64,000 nt of DNA from Mixophyes australis. Taxonomy: Eukaryota > Chordata > Amphibia > Anura > Limnodynastidae. The stretch covers positions 38,593,824 through 38,657,823 of the forward strand of contig JAVHZZ010000009.1 in NCBI GenBank assembly GCA_036250195.1, in the 5' to 3' direction. The notes beneath the pieces are model-generated. The model was not told the DNA's origin, made no database searches, and saw only the letters and a program-made list of their open reading frames with translations. Shown here in pieces: positions 32,961 to 44,660 of the stretch (within the stretch, counting starts at the first letter, position 1; every line of letters begins with the position of its first letter). The translations under genes were made by a program, and so were the position numbers.

Positions 32961-33461
32961 GATACCTCGTTGCAACGTTTTGGACTAATAACTATATTGT
33001 GAGGTGTTCAGAATACACTGTAAATTAGTGGAAATGCTTGTTATTGAATGTTATTGAGGTTAATAATAGCGTAGGAGTGAAAATAAGCCCAAAAACTTGA
33101 TTTTTAAACTTTTTATGTTTTTTTCAAAAAAAATCCGAATCCAAAACCTTAAATCCGAACCGAGACCTTTCGTTAAGTGTTTTGCGAGACAAATCCGAAC
33201 CCCAAAAATAATGAAAATCCGGATCCAAAACACAAAACACGAGACCTCAAAAGTCGCCGGTGCACATCCCTATTATTTAATCTTATTACTGGGATTAATG
33301 TATGGCCCTTTTGAAGGCTAGATTGCCATGCCATGCAGTGCCAGACAGTTATCAGGTTGCCCATTACTGATCTAGAGAATGCAGGCTATAAGCTAAATGG
33401 TTGCTATGGGCAACAGCTGTACTTTTCCTTATTAGGTTTGATACATTTGATTTACCCCCTT

Positions 33462-34685
33462 GAGTAGAAATTCTAGAGTTTATAAAATTTACGCTGGACC
33501 AATTATAATGCAAAGTTCTACCCATGTTTAATGATATGAAACGTTTATGTAATACCACCTCATATGACCCTGTCTGTTGATGTCTCTGTTTATTCTCAAT
33601 CATGTCTATTTATTGTGACCCAGTAAACTGACATGAGATGGTGTCTAGGCAGAGTTTGCGAAACAGAAGTTTTGTATGTTAAATGTATGCTGTCTACACA
33701 TTCATACAAAGACTGTCTCCTTCCTGTCATCACTCTCAGCGCTGGTGACAATACATAGAGCAACTGATGTAAATTCAATGAGTTTACACGTGCAGAAATG
33801 ACAAAAATGGAAGGCAAACCAGACGATGTGTCATAAGCCACATTTAGCTGGCTTCTTCATTGATGGGGATATAAAGGATGCTCTTTATATTGTGAGACTA
33901 GAAGTTATTAACCTTTACCACTTAAGATTGTACCACACTGGCTGCTTAACAGATGCTATGCCTGCATTGTGACACAATGCCAACCCAGGACCAGCTGAGG
34001 AGTCTATCCAGACGTCATTGCATCATGATAATCATCCCCTAGGGCATACAAAACCCATTCTGCTACTTATAGATGGAAAACTGCTCATGAATTGTAGTTC
34101 AACTCCACTGAAAACATCCTGCTGAAGGAAAGTATAGGCTTCTATAGCAATGTGATTTATAGAAATATCTGTGCAAACCATTTAAATATTTTTGGCATAT
34201 GGAATGTTTTATGCAAACAATGTGAATTGACTAACTCACATATAATTACATTGTGTCATTAGCGTGTCTTCTCTAAATTATACTTTGTTCCTTGTGTTCA
34301 GCATAAGTCTTCAAAGTGTTAGACCAGGGGAAATTATTCCCAAATATCCTGTGGCAGACAGTGACCTTCTGTAAGATTTTTATAGTTTGTTTGTGGAAAG
34401 AGTAAAATAAAGACAGACAACAAGGACAGTTCATAGAGAATGATTAGTCAGCCAAAGTGGGCACCATGGGTGGGAAGATCTGGGCAGAATCTTTAAGACA
34501 TATATCTACATCATTAACATCCATTGTTGGCCTTTATAGGCTGTGAAGGCACCGATACATCATTTATTAAAAGGAAAAGTATAATAAAAATAACATATTT
34601 AATACATTATGTAAAATAAAAAATATCTACATACTCTGACTGGCTCTTGCAATAAGACAATGGTTCAAAACATACTTCAGTAGAC
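33462..34685. other. Intergenic DNA, nothing recognised
   Basis: No gene, RNA or tandem repeat seen. Confidence 0.5.
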
Positions 34686-34689
34686 CCCA

Positions 34690-35130
34690 ATTCAAATTAA
34701 CTGTTCGAAATTTGCAGCTTTCGATTGCTGTTCATATTCATCGTTAAAATTTGTATTTTTATATTTATGTTATAATAAAAATTATGTAAAATAGAAAAGT
34801 GAACTATACCATACTTACCAACTAATGAAATTTCTTTTCCGGGACCCTGCCGGGGGAGGTGGGCGTGATGGGGGGCGGGGCTCCAAAATCGCAGAGCCGG
34901 GAGATTGCTACACTCTCCTGGGAGTCCGTGAGACTCTCTCAAAATGCGGGAGTCTCCTGGACATTCCAATAGAGTTGGCAAGTATGAACTATACAGTGTT
35001 CAAAATTCAAATTTATCCATTTGTTGTTTGCATTTGAGGTTCCAAGAGGTTTGTTGTTTGTACTAAAACAGTTAAAATGTATCAATTTAAGCTCGAACGT
35101 GGTTAAATAGGCTCCAACAGGGTTGAACTA
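34690..35130. repeat. Old interspersed repeat, copy 2, interrupted
   Basis: Matches the repeat at 8860-9310 in order (AAAATTTGTATTTTTATA, GTGAAC-TATA, AGTGTTCAAAATTCAAATT, ACAGTTAAAATGTATC, AATTTAAGCTCGAACGTGG). It is split by the MITE at 34810. Confidence 0.5.
34810..34986. mobile_element. Non-autonomous hAT-like MITE, TIR CATACTTACC, 177 bp
   Basis: Starts CATACTTACCAACT, ends AGTTGGCAAGTATG and is flanked by identical AACTATAC (34802-34809 and 34987-34994). It is the second copy of the 3104 family, shorter and with a different GC-rich middle. Confidence 0.93.
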
Positions 35131-35545
35131 ACTGGAACATAGTTGAATCTGTTTGACTTTCTCAAATTTGGCTCAAATTTTTTTTTGTAGTAATCTAAAA
35201 TTTGAGAAATTCTGGCAAACTTTTGAATTTTTGTACCAATTCATCAATGCAATTTGACAAACCATTTGTGGTTGGTTCCAGCATTTCTAGCAGTAACCAC
35301 AAGACTAGAGGTTGTACTATAGGACTGGTATTGGCTGTTTGTCTTTAGTGATAACCTTGGTCTTAAGACACTAATCTTGCCTGTGGTGAATAAACACCTA
35401 TCAATATAATGATATGTGGGGTGAGCTTAACCTTATATGTTACCCTGACATCTCCACTACCATCAGTAATATGTACAAACAGATAAAAATAAAGGGAGCA
35501 TTGTAAATAAGTGAAAAATATCCATTTCCCTTTTCTCTATCTCTC
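35131..35545. other. AT-rich intergenic DNA, nothing recognised
   Basis: No gene or repeat structure identified. Confidence 0.5.
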
Positions 35546-35548
35546 TAT

Positions 35549-36143
35549 GGGGCCAATTTAAGTAGCACCGCGTATCATGAAAGATACTTTTCAATCCCGA
35601 TTGCATATATGAGGATTGGAAAAAATCTCATATTTACTAAAAAATCAACACAAAACGGCTGTTCCTGTGAAGTGTATGTCTTACTTTACACTACTTCTTC
35701 TCTTGTGGTCCTTTTGCGATGTGTTTTCCAGTTTGGTTGAATCCCTGTGTGCATGCCCACAGAGAAACCTACCATACTGCAGTAAACAAAGTGGATTCAT
35801 GTGACAGGGAGGGATCACATGATCCCTTCACACATGCGTTGTGCAGTTCTGCTCTTCGGAGTGGAGTTGTCTTCAGTGAAAGTTTTCAATTATGTTAATG
35901 TACGCCAGTTTGAGCTGGCGTACATTAACATGATTAAAAACTTAATTTCAGTCATTGGTAAATAGCATTACTGAGCACTCCCCATACACTGTTATGGGCA
36001 GTGCTCAGTAAAACGATGAGAGATGCAAAGCAGCAGCTATCGTAGCAGATGCTGTGATAATAAATCTGAAATTTGCGGTTAATCCCCGAAGACTTCTGTT
36101 TTGGGGGATATAAGTGGTAATTTAGGTTTGATAAATAGGTCCC
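35549..36143. mobile_element. Candidate MITE with internal hairpins
   Basis: Weak inverted ends (GGGGCCAATTTA and TAAATAGGTCCC) are flanked by TAT on both sides (35546-35548 and 36144-36146). Inside, GTTAATGTACGCCAG-TTTGAG-CTGGCGTACATTAAC forms a near-perfect hairpin at 35895-35930. CTGAGCACTCCCCATA ... TATGGGCAGTGCTCAG forms another at 35971-36009. Confidence 0.5.
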
Positions 36144-36149
36144 TATCTG

Positions 36150-37245
36150 TAGACTGCAACAGTGATGTCAGAAGTCAGACTACATTGATTCATAACTCTT
36201 GTTTGAATCACTGGTCTAGTATACAGTAGTAGCAATAGTACGAATGAACAATATGGCTAATTCCAATTTTTTTTGCTAGGAAGAACAAATATCTTGTGAT
36301 CGCCATGGGTCATTCACTCGCCCTTCTATCTTATTTAGTGATTCACTTATTTTAATGGTTATTTTGAAGAACACCAAAAGTCACTACGCCTAGGGATACT
36401 ATTATTGTAAATGTTGTTATTGAGTAGTTACAACAGTGACAGGCAGATTACATAACCCATTAAAGGAAGTACTGGAAACATGACACTATTTCTTTCCTGC
36501 AATCCTTTGGGTTATAAGACTTGTAACGGTGGAGACAGCGTTCGCTCTCTCGTGTTATATCTACTTAGCAGCTGCTGCTACTTCAATCTGTGCTCTCTTT
36601 TTTACAAGATAGTTTGTGATTTATTCTCCACAAAATCTAGGACCCCGGGGAATATTCTAAACATCCTAATAAACCCTCATGTCTGTATTGAAGAAATTTA
36701 AAAAACTAAAATCATCTCTAGTTTCTGGGAAAGTTATTTGTGATGTGACCCATGTGCTGTGAGGGATGCGTCAAGTAAAAGCCTCGCTCATCATGTGTAA
36801 AATACCACATTGACGTTTTCTTCCCACGAGGGTTGTTGTTTAAATTCAATCTGTAGGGTACATGCCTACATGATTGCTCCCACTTAGTAAAATACAAGGA
36901 TGACTCTATTATCACTTATTCAACATCAACATTTTAGGTCATAGCGTTCACTAAGTCTTGCTCAGTGATTGTATCGGATCATCAAACGATAAACATCATG
37001 ACATCAAGGCATTGAATGCATTGATTATCACCAATTATCTTTCTCCAAGGCATAAAATGAGGCAGATGTCTTGGGCTGTCTCATTCTGTTTGATTCAGAT
37101 GCTGTTCAGTTGCTTGCCAGCAATCTCATGAAAATCACATTTAAAGTGCATAAGGCATATAGATCATTAATATTTATGACCACTGTAACAAGACTGTACT
37201 GGGCATTTCCACAATAAAGTGGATTAAACAGGACTATGCAGAACA
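36150..37245. other. Intergenic DNA, nothing recognised
   Basis: No domain-bearing frame or repeat seen. Confidence 0.5.
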
Positions 37246-37249
37246 TATA

Positions 37250-37578
37250 GGGCCTGATTCATTAAGGGAAGCAAGGCAAAAAAAGGAGTAAATGTTCTCT
37301 AGGACAAACCATGTTACAATGCAAGGCATGCTATTTAGTTTATTATTTTGCACATACGTTAAATTCTGGCTATTTTCTTCATCTAGCACACAAATACTTG
37401 CTGGATTTAATTTTACACTGAAATTTAAAGTTGATCTAGGACAGGCCCTACGCCAACTATTAATCTGATCTGTCCCCACATTTTAAATTTACCTCCTCCT
37501 CCAAAGCAACATGGTTTTACCCAGGTGCATATTTACTCCTTTTTTTTAATGGCTTGCTCTCATTAATGACTCAGGCCC
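37250..37578. mobile_element. MITE, TIR GGGCCTGATTCATTAA, 329 bp
   Basis: Starts GGGCCTGATTCATTAAGGGA and ends TCATTAATGACTCAGGCCC, with ATA on both sides (37247-37249 and 37579-37581). A 3-bp duplication suggests a PIF/Harbinger-like element; the assignment is tentative. Confidence 0.75.
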
Positions 37579-37584
37579 ATAGAA

Positions 37585-38330
37585 TAAAAACAACATAAAT
37601 GTTTGTATAATCTGTGTCCCAGAGACATTTTTGTTGGTAAGTAGTAATAAAACATTCAGTGAATTGACACTAGCGACACTTGTGATTGCACGATATGGCA
37701 AATACTTTATTCTTGTGGGACAGTCTTGGTTTTTGTGTCAAAATGGACATGACCTCATAGTTTGGTGGTGTGGCCTGGCAATTTGGGAGAATGGATTTGA
37801 TGCATATGGGTTTGGCTTAAAATGTCCTAATTCTCAAAATCGAGTGACATATGTTGAGGATATAGCTTTATTACTGCTGCATAAGGTTTTAAGCTTATGC
37901 ACACAGTCTTGTCCAGCAATATGGAATCGTTTGTAAAGTTAAAGGTATTTTCTCTGGATAATTGTCATATCTGGGCATTCCACTTACATCATGATATCTT
38001 CACAGATGTGCTCAACGCAAAGAAGAGAATCCAATTCTGTGATTGATATAATTAAATGAGCTACAGGGAGCAGAGAGCAAATTTGACGGTGTTCCCTACT
38101 TTGCACATTTGTTTGTACATGGCAATAATCATACTTTTCAGTTGGGTGCTGCTGGCATATCATAAGCATATGAGATAAAGCAGGCACACAGTAAACTCCA
38201 CTTCAAATAAAGGCAGCCATAATTAAAGTTTGAGATTTGTTTGGTGTTGTCAAAGGCTTGTTGTCCAGGACAAAACCTACCTGATCCAAGTGGATCAGAG
38301 ATGTCAGAATGTTGTTGAGTCTATGTGATA
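37585..38330. other. Intergenic DNA, nothing recognised
   Basis: A 101-codon frame at 37631-37936 has no known domain, no conserved context and no splice or promoter support. Confidence 0.5.
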
Positions 38331-38332
38331 GT

Positions 38333-38484
38333 CAGTGCCGTAACTAGACATTTTAGTGCCCTGGGCGAGAGAGGGCTCCCCCCATCTAAGTGGGAGTGGC
38401 ATTTGACAAGTGGGTCAACCTAATGTGTGGGTGTGGCTTGCACTCTACTGAAAGAATTCTGTTACACATATTTGCAAATGCATG

Positions 38485-38532
<48 letters not shown>

Positions 38533-38548
38533 GAGCGAAAGGTATTCT

Positions 38549-38592
<44 letters not shown>

Positions 38593-38701
38593 TCCACTGC
38601 AGGACTGGAGGTACAGAGACAGGTAGCGGGCGGCTGCTGCACCACCTTGGCATTGCGCCCTGGGCGACGGCACCGACCGCACATGCCTCGTTACGGTTCT
38701 G
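38333..38701. mobile_element. Non-autonomous hAT-like element with internal microsatellites
   Basis: Ends CAGTGCCGTAACTAGACAT and GCCTCGTTACGGTTCTG, with internal CCCTGGGCGA near both ends in inverted order. Flanks GTGATAGT (38325-38332) and ATGATAGT (38702-38709) agree at 7 of 8. The middle holds (TA)n at 38486-38530 and (GA)n at about 38551-38589. Confidence 0.82.
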
Positions 38702-38709
38702 ATGATAGT

Positions 38710-41300
38710 ATTTGCTAAGGATTGTTAAGGTGGCAAAAATCTTCAGATTGACTTTCAATAAAGAGATAGGTTAATAACATCTGCAGAGGTGGTCTTTGCC
38801 CTTTTTTAAATGACCATGATTCTTGCCCTCGTAGTAGCAGGTTTAAGGTTCCCTTTCTCTAAAATTGACTTAAATAGTGCTGTTAGTTTTTGTGTTAGAA
38901 AACTCACAGATTTTTATGTAGTATTAAGCAGCTAAACTATCTGGACCTGGGGTGGAGACTACTTTCATGGAAACCAGAGATCAACTTTTCTTCTTCTTCT
39001 GCGATTTTGGAGCTCATGGAAACATCAGCTTCAGGGTACAGTTTGGGGAGGTCACATGAGTGCAGGTAGGCATCGATAGTAGCCAACAACTTTAATCTAT
39101 AGAACATGAATATAAGGTCATTTTCATAGGTTAAACAAGGTAATAAATCTACAGCAATAATAATTCAATAGCGTATTTTGGGATAGTAGATCAATATAAA
39201 ATATCAATAATTATAAGGGGCTGCAACAACTTAAATGAGAATGTCAATAAGTCCCTGGAATAGATAGTTACAAGTACATTGAATGAGAAATGCTAAGAGA
39301 TCTGACAAAAACCTTTTTAGAAATGAGGCCCGGCAGCATGTATGTAACAATACTAACTTCGTATCAAAGCTTAGAGTAGTTTAAATGCCTTGGAAATGAG
39401 TCCAGAGGAACCAGGAAACCCAAAGCTCAATGTTCACTAATTGTACTGACATTCGTAGCAGAGCCCTAGAGGAGGCCCACAGACGCCATGACCTGGGAAG
39501 AAACAGCAAGGCGGCAATTGGGAAGATAGACATAGAAATGGGATTGAACAAAATTAAGAAATATGAAAACATTTGTCTAGTATGTTGTACTTCAGGAGGT
39601 GTCAGTACAGATTACGTCTTATACTTTCTATATAGAGAGTGAGAAGGGTCCCCATGAAGGGGAGTGGAGGATGTGGTGTAGGCTAGACCCAGCTTCTCTA
39701 GGATGAACGGGCCTTTCTCTTGATTCTTGGCAGAGAGAGAGATCTTTTATTTCTGTCTATGTAGTCAAGTGGAACAGGAAACATAATTTGTATCTATACC
39801 CATGTTGTCCCAGAGATTTACTGACTTCTTGAAGGTCGTCCCCTCTTATTAATGGTTAGTTTTGCAAGGCCATTAAGAAATTGAACAGATCGGGGACATT
39901 ATTAAGGCAGATGCTTTTTCACCTGGCCCTGTTTTCAATGTCTTCACATTTAGCTGACATCACCACCATTGTTTTGCATATTGATGAGATCTCCTTACTT
40001 ACTGCAACCAGTGGATGACAGATTTAAACTGATTTAGTCTCTAGAGCATCTGTGCAATGCTCTAGATATGTGTAGTTTGAGCTTCTGGTGCTGAATGGGT
40101 CTTGTTGTCAAAGGTAGGGCTGTAACCAGAATGGGGATCTCAGCTTTCGGTAGGCCCTGCTATGTGCCGGGTAGATAGGTAGGTAGGTAACCGTGACATT
40201 GTAGGGTTGATACTGTTAGCTTGACCGCACTGCCGCTAATATTAACCAACAGTGTGTGTGTTGGTACTTGGTGACTGCTAGCACTGCACAGACCAGAAAG
40301 TAGGTTATTGTAAACATTGAGAATATCCAGATAGCCAGTATGGGTGACTATTGACCCTCCCTTGTGTCCCTCTAATTTTTTTGGGGAACTTTGAAGTCGG
40401 TAACATGATAATGAGAGCAGAAACGGGGATTATAGAGACCAAGCATCAAGAAGATGCCTTCAGCTTGGTACGGTGCCAGACCAAACTTTTGGGGTCTGCT
40501 TTTATTTTTAATAAGAGTGTATATAAAAAATAGAATAACAGAACGCTGAGAAAACAGTAAGTAACAGTACAACTTGTTAAAATATATTATCTAAGCCATA
40601 AAAGTATAACTTTCATTTGATGCTACATTTTACACCATGGGAAAAAATAAAAACAATGAGAGTTGATGTTGGAGATCATTAATAGAAATACTGAAAGAAA
40701 AGGATATGAAAATAATGAAGTAGCCTCAGAGCCTGAAGTCATGTAGATTTGACGTCTGGCTTTGCTTTGTTGCTGTTGATATTTTCTCTTTAACATTCTG
40801 TGGTGATATGGTATTTTGCTTTGTCCTCCTGATGAAGCTCCATGAATTTATTTTATGTAAGTTAACTTAATACAGTTCTTGAATCATTATGATTTACTTT
40901 TGCCAGTTTGGATTTTAAATTGTAACAACGGATTTACAGCAAATGTTTGAGAGCAGGCTGATATAAGCTCCAACTTGTTTGTCAATTGTGTTTTTTTTAA
41001 GGCAATGACTATTATATTTTCAAATCCATTTGTCACTAAGGCATACGCAGGATGTTTTAGTGGTGACAAACTGGGGAGACCTTCGACAGCAAAGTAGCTT
41101 AAAATTTTCATGTCTGTGATGTTATATGATTTCCCTTTTGCTGTGTTGAAGTGCTTGCTGATGCAACAGGCAGCATTCACTGTGGATTTGGGTTAAGAAC
41201 TTGCGAAATCATTAAAATCAGGTCATTCTGTATAGAGATGTAGCAACTGTCAGGCTCAGTTTTCGTGATCATTAGCACAAATCTTTGGGAATATAAAAAA
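38710..41300. other. Intergenic DNA, nothing recognised
   Basis: A short GTAG/GTAG run lies near 40172. Scattered 60-100-codon frames lack domains. Confidence 0.5.
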
Positions 41301-41310
41301 AAGACACACT

Positions 41311-41573
41311 GGCTATATAAGTATAGACCCCATATGGGGTATGAATAAACTTGATTATTTAATTGAAGTTCATTCATTAAATGTATCAATGAACATGGGA
41401 TCTATAAGCAAGTATCCAATCAGAGCAGCTTTATTGTAGCCTATCAGAGCAAAGCTGCTATGATTGAATACTTGCTGTCCTGGCTATTACTCATATTGCG
41501 GCTCCGAGTGGAGCAAGTGTATTCTCGTCATTGAGGGTTTCTAATTATTTTCACCCATAAATTACTGGAAGGA
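41311..41573 (+). repeat. Two-copy interspersed repeat, copy 1
   Basis: About 260 bp, from CTGGCTATATAAGTATAG through TGAAGTTCATTCATTAAATG and CCAATCAGAGCAGCTTTATT to CACCCATAAATTACTGGA. Copy 2 is at 44150-44404. The element type is unknown. Confidence 0.85.
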
Positions 41574-42050
41574 AGAAGAAAGGAAGATTCAAAAATATTT
41601 AGGTGTGGAATAGAGATGACAAGAGAATGGGTGAGTCTTTTTGATATTTAGGAACTTTTTTCACTGTGTGTTTGTTAACTTTTACTTTACTCTGTGGCAT
41701 TATAGGTCCCAACATTACTTGTCTACCAGGGCATGCAGGGTCTTGTAGTCTTGCAAGTGCTATGCTCTAGTAGCCACTAGTATGCTGGCACTTAAAGTTG
41801 TACATGCACCAGCATATCCAAGCACTTAATGGGACCAGAGTCTACTGGCACTTGTAGGGCCACATAATAAAGTACTATATTTTAAAACTTTACATTATTT
41901 CCCTACCCCCATAACAAGGCTGGTTTTCCCTTGGGGCCCCCCACATTTTATCTGTGGGCTGAATTACCCTAGGGACTTAGCCCCATGCTGGACAGGTTTG
42001 GGCCGAGTTCATTTTAAGACCATACAATGTGTCTCTTCTCACTGCTCTAC
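41574..42050. other. Intergenic DNA with degenerate 50-60-bp tandem motif
   Basis: GCATGCAGGGTCTTGTAGTC at 41731, TATGCTGGCACTTAAAGTTG at 41781 and TCTACTGGCACTTGTAGGGC at 41841 are diverged copies of a (T)GCTGGGACTTGTAGT-type word common in vertebrate repeats. Confidence 0.4.
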
Positions 42051-42239
42051 ATCCACATAGCTGTCATTTATATTCCACACCCACGGGTCCAGTTTACCAA
42101 ATTATTGACAACCTCACTTCCCTCCAAATAACCTACACCATCTCGTTCAAGGAATTTTCATCCTGGTGCACGCAGCACCACATAAATCCTTGACCCAATC
42201 CTATTCTCAGCCTCACATCTCCTTCCTATTCTACACTCA

Positions 42240-42840
42240 CCACAGCCACAGATAATGCAGCTCCAACCACCACACATAGTCACAGGGGGATCAAACTAAG
42301 AACCTTTGAACCTGCAATATGCTACCACACCACCAATGGCCAATGGATAAAATATCACTGTCCGCACTGACTTCGTCCACTATATATTTATCCTTTCTTC
42401 GTACTGCTCAGCCCTCGATTTTGCTAATATTCACCCAATCAACTAGCTGCCAACACTTTCAATACAACCACCTACTTCAAATGTCAAGGGCAAGGTCTTC
42501 TCATTTCTCACTTCCTTTTCACTCTCAACTTGTCCCCTCGACCCTGTTCTCGCTAAACTCCTCTACTCCGTCCCCCCATATTTGCATATACCTAGCTCAC
42601 TTCTTCAAACTGTCTCTCGTCATTGGCATTTTTCCCTTCCATCTTCAAACATGTGCTCCTCTCTCGTATTTACAAGTAACATTATTTTGACCATACCTAT
42701 CTCTCCAGCTACTGTCCTATTTATCATCTTCCTTTTTCTCTCAAACTACTTGAGCAGCTTGTGTACAACCCATTTTATCTCTACTCACTGCCTTTTTGAC
42801 ACTCTTCAATCAGGTTTCCACACCTCTCAACTTCAATGAG
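42240..42840 (+). pseudogene. Decayed L2-like LINE fragment, N-terminal RT region
   Basis: Across shifted frames the plus strand gives STCPLDPVLAKLLYSVPPYL, then a helix ending in LLQTVSRHWHFSLP, and finally THCLFDTLQSGFHTSQ. This order resembles the region just upstream of the reverse-transcriptase palm in L2-type LINEs. It ends where the HSTETAL block would begin, which is where the minus-strand LINE at 15010 starts. Frameshifts and stops are many, so it is old. Type assignment is from remembered family patterns. Confidence 0.55.
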
Positions 42841-42844
42841 ACTC

Positions 42845-43435
42845 AAATGAGGGCCCCCCAATGCAAATATAAATCAAGAAAACAAAAGGAGTACAACAAT
42901 AGTGTACATTGCCTGTGGCTGGATCACAAATGAATAACTTATTGTAGATATTTATTTTAATTAAGGGTGAGGTGCACCACTGTATATCATTGCAAACGTA
43001 CTGATATGTTTTTATATTGTGTGTATTTTGGTATAGGAAATATATTGATTTCTAATCTATTATGGCAGGTTAGAGGAAGGCTGAAAGCAGGAAATTCTAA
43101 ATAATTATTTTCATGTGAAGTGACCAACTCAGCAGGAGGTTGTTACCTTTCTGTCCTGTTTAGGCTTTCTTCCTGTATTTTAGAACCTGTCTGAACAATG
43201 TGGACTCAGGATACAAGTAATTTAAGATATCACGGATTGCTATGAATTTTGAAAGTTAAATTGTGTAAGATGCAAGATAGACGAACTACATAAAAAAATG
43301 CAACCAGCAAGTGTAGGAAAGAACAGATTGGCGTAAATTGTGTTAACTTTGCATTGCATTTAAATCCAAGTTTGAAGAGCATATTGCATCCTGATATTAA
43401 ATATTTGATGTAATATCTCAGTCTTTGCGGAGCCA
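42845..43435. other. Intergenic DNA, nothing recognised
   Basis: No gene or repeat identified. Confidence 0.5.
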
Positions 43436-43439
43436 TCTA

Positions 43440-43930
43440 GGATCAGGGGGTGGTGTTACCCCCTGTTAACATGTATGTCGGAATGTGTATAAAAAGATTA
43501 CTGTTTGACCATGTAATGTATCATTTTCCATCTGAACTTTTAGATGATAACCAGTATCACAAACTGGTGTGTAAAATTCCTTGTCAGGACTCTTAAGCAA
43601 TAAACCATCACTGCTTGAATATTATGCCCGTGACTATTACCTGCTGTATCCTGTGACCAATAGATAAGAGCTTACACTCTAATCCAATTCCCGAATGTCC
43701 TGTGTCGAACCCAGCGTCTCTGTGTCAACACTCTGCCCGTTAATCAGCAGCCCTGATCCATAGTAAGCAATCAGGAGGTAACAGCCAGCCCAAAGCAAAG
43801 AGGCATTACAGCAGCTACACCAACTACCCCAGAAGTAAGCGGTTCTGGAGACAGCAAAGGAGCCCAGTGGTGGCAGCCAACTTCTCCTACAACTAGTGCG
43901 GAGTTGACATTCGCATTTGGTGAGTGTCTG
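43440..43930 (+). other. LTR- or promoter-like segment (candidate)
   Basis: TGTTACCCCC at 43452, a TATA-like TATAAAAAGATTA at 43489, and AATAAACCATC (polyadenylation signal) near 43599 are in the order expected of an LTR. A GTGGTGGCAGCCAACTT stretch near 43867 resembles some retroelement leader regions. No matching second LTR, no gene body and no clean target duplication were found. It may be a degraded retroelement end or chance. Confidence 0.3.
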
Positions 43931-44149
43931 GTGGCAAGGTGACACCAGTAGGATTGGTCAATAGCGGTTGGTTACTGACAGTGAGAAGTAAACCAAGATA
44001 AACTGTGCAGGAAGGACATCCCTCCATTCCTCCTTACCCCCTACAGACCGGGTGGTGAAGTCAGCCATCTGGTCACATCGGCCCTTTCATATAAGGTGAA
44101 TCATTCTTATGGGAACCTGCTCATCTTTGTGAAAAAAAACATTGATTGG

Positions 44150-44404
44150 CTACATTAGTATGTACCTCATATTAGGTATGAATGAATTTGATTTTTTAAT
44201 TGAAGTTCATTCATTAAATGTATCAATGAACATGGGATTTATAAGAAAGTAGCCAATCAGAGCAGCTTTATTGTAGCCAATCAGAGAAAAGTCGCTATGA
44301 TTGGATACTTGCTGTCCTGGCTCTTATTCCTATTGTGGCTCCTAGTGGAGCAAATCTATTCTCATCAATGAGGGTTTCTAATTTTTCCACCCATAAATTA
44401 CTGG
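44150..44404 (+). repeat. Two-copy interspersed repeat, copy 2
   Basis: About 85% identical by eye to 41311-41573 over its full length, ending at the same CACCCATAAATTACTGGAA point. It is followed directly by a SINE fragment. Confidence 0.85.
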
Positions 44405-44660
44405 AACTGGTTAGCAAGTTCAATTCTGATCAGTGCCCTATCTGTGTTGAATTTGTATGTTCTCCGTGTTTGTATGTTTCCTCCCACAGTCCAAAAACAA
44501 ACAGATCTGTTGACTTCTGGCAAAATGTACCCTGATGCAGGTGTGGTAGGGGATTTAGATTGTAAGCTTCAATGGGGCAAGGATTGTTATAAATAACTAC
44601 ATATTGTCTGTACAGTGCTGTATTTATGATTGGTGCTACATAAATAAGCAATAATAAAAG
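44405..44660 (+). mobile_element. Degraded V-SINE-like fragment
   Basis: Contains CTGGTTAGCAAGTTCAATTC, TATGTTCTCCGTGTTTGTAT, TTTCCTCCCACAGTCCAAAA, TGTAAGCTTCAATGGGGCAA and a TGGTGCTACATAAATAAGC tail. The tRNA head is lost or scrambled. Confidence 0.75.

Larger units (their letters stand above)
17527..33272 (+). mobile_element. Nest level 3: hAT element A2 (outer, older copy)
   Basis: The left terminus TAGAGATGAGCGCACTCGG is at 17527 and the right terminus CCGGTGCACATCCCTA ends at 33272. Both are flanked by identical TTATTTAA (17519-17526 and 33273-33280). Its own sequence is 17527-18232 plus 27080-33272, about 6.9 kb. In order it has TIR, CCGA-type subterminal motifs, TATA promoter, 341-bp units, broken transposase, 3' hairpin, 100-, 90- and 80-bp arrays, CCGAA/CCGGATCC motifs and TIR. 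It is split by A1, a copy of the same subfamily. Confidence 0.93.
17362..33369. mobile_element. Nest level 2: short hAT-like element, TIR CAGTGACGGGCAAC
   Basis: Left end CAGTGACGGGCAAC at 17362-17375; right end GTTGCCCATTACTG at 33356-33369, its inverted match with two differences. Flanks are GTCTAGAG (17354-17361) and ATCTAGAG (33370-33377), 7 of 8 identical. Removing the level-3 insertion leaves about 254 bp of non-coding DNA. Confidence 0.8.
17273..33458. mobile_element. Nest level 1: MITE with GGGTAAATGTATCAA ends, split
   Basis: The left half 17273-17361 (GGGTTAAATGTATCAACAAG ... ATCTAATCAGATTCTAGC ... CATTTAACTAGT) and right half 33378-33458 (AAATGGTTGCTATGGGCAAC ... TTTGATACATTTG ... 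TACCCC) join into about 171 bp. The joined sequence is colinear with the intact 176-bp relative at 59262-59437. CTT flanks both outer ends (17270-17272 and 33459-33461), a likely 3-bp duplication. Everything between the halves is later insertion. Confidence 0.8.

Noticed and set aside
37631..37936. 101-codon frame as a possible small gene
   Set aside because: No recognisable domain, splice signal, promoter or homologous copy; length is within chance expectation for this AT content.
38551..38590. Arg-Glu repeat protein segment
   Set aside because: (GA)n microsatellite inside a small transposon.
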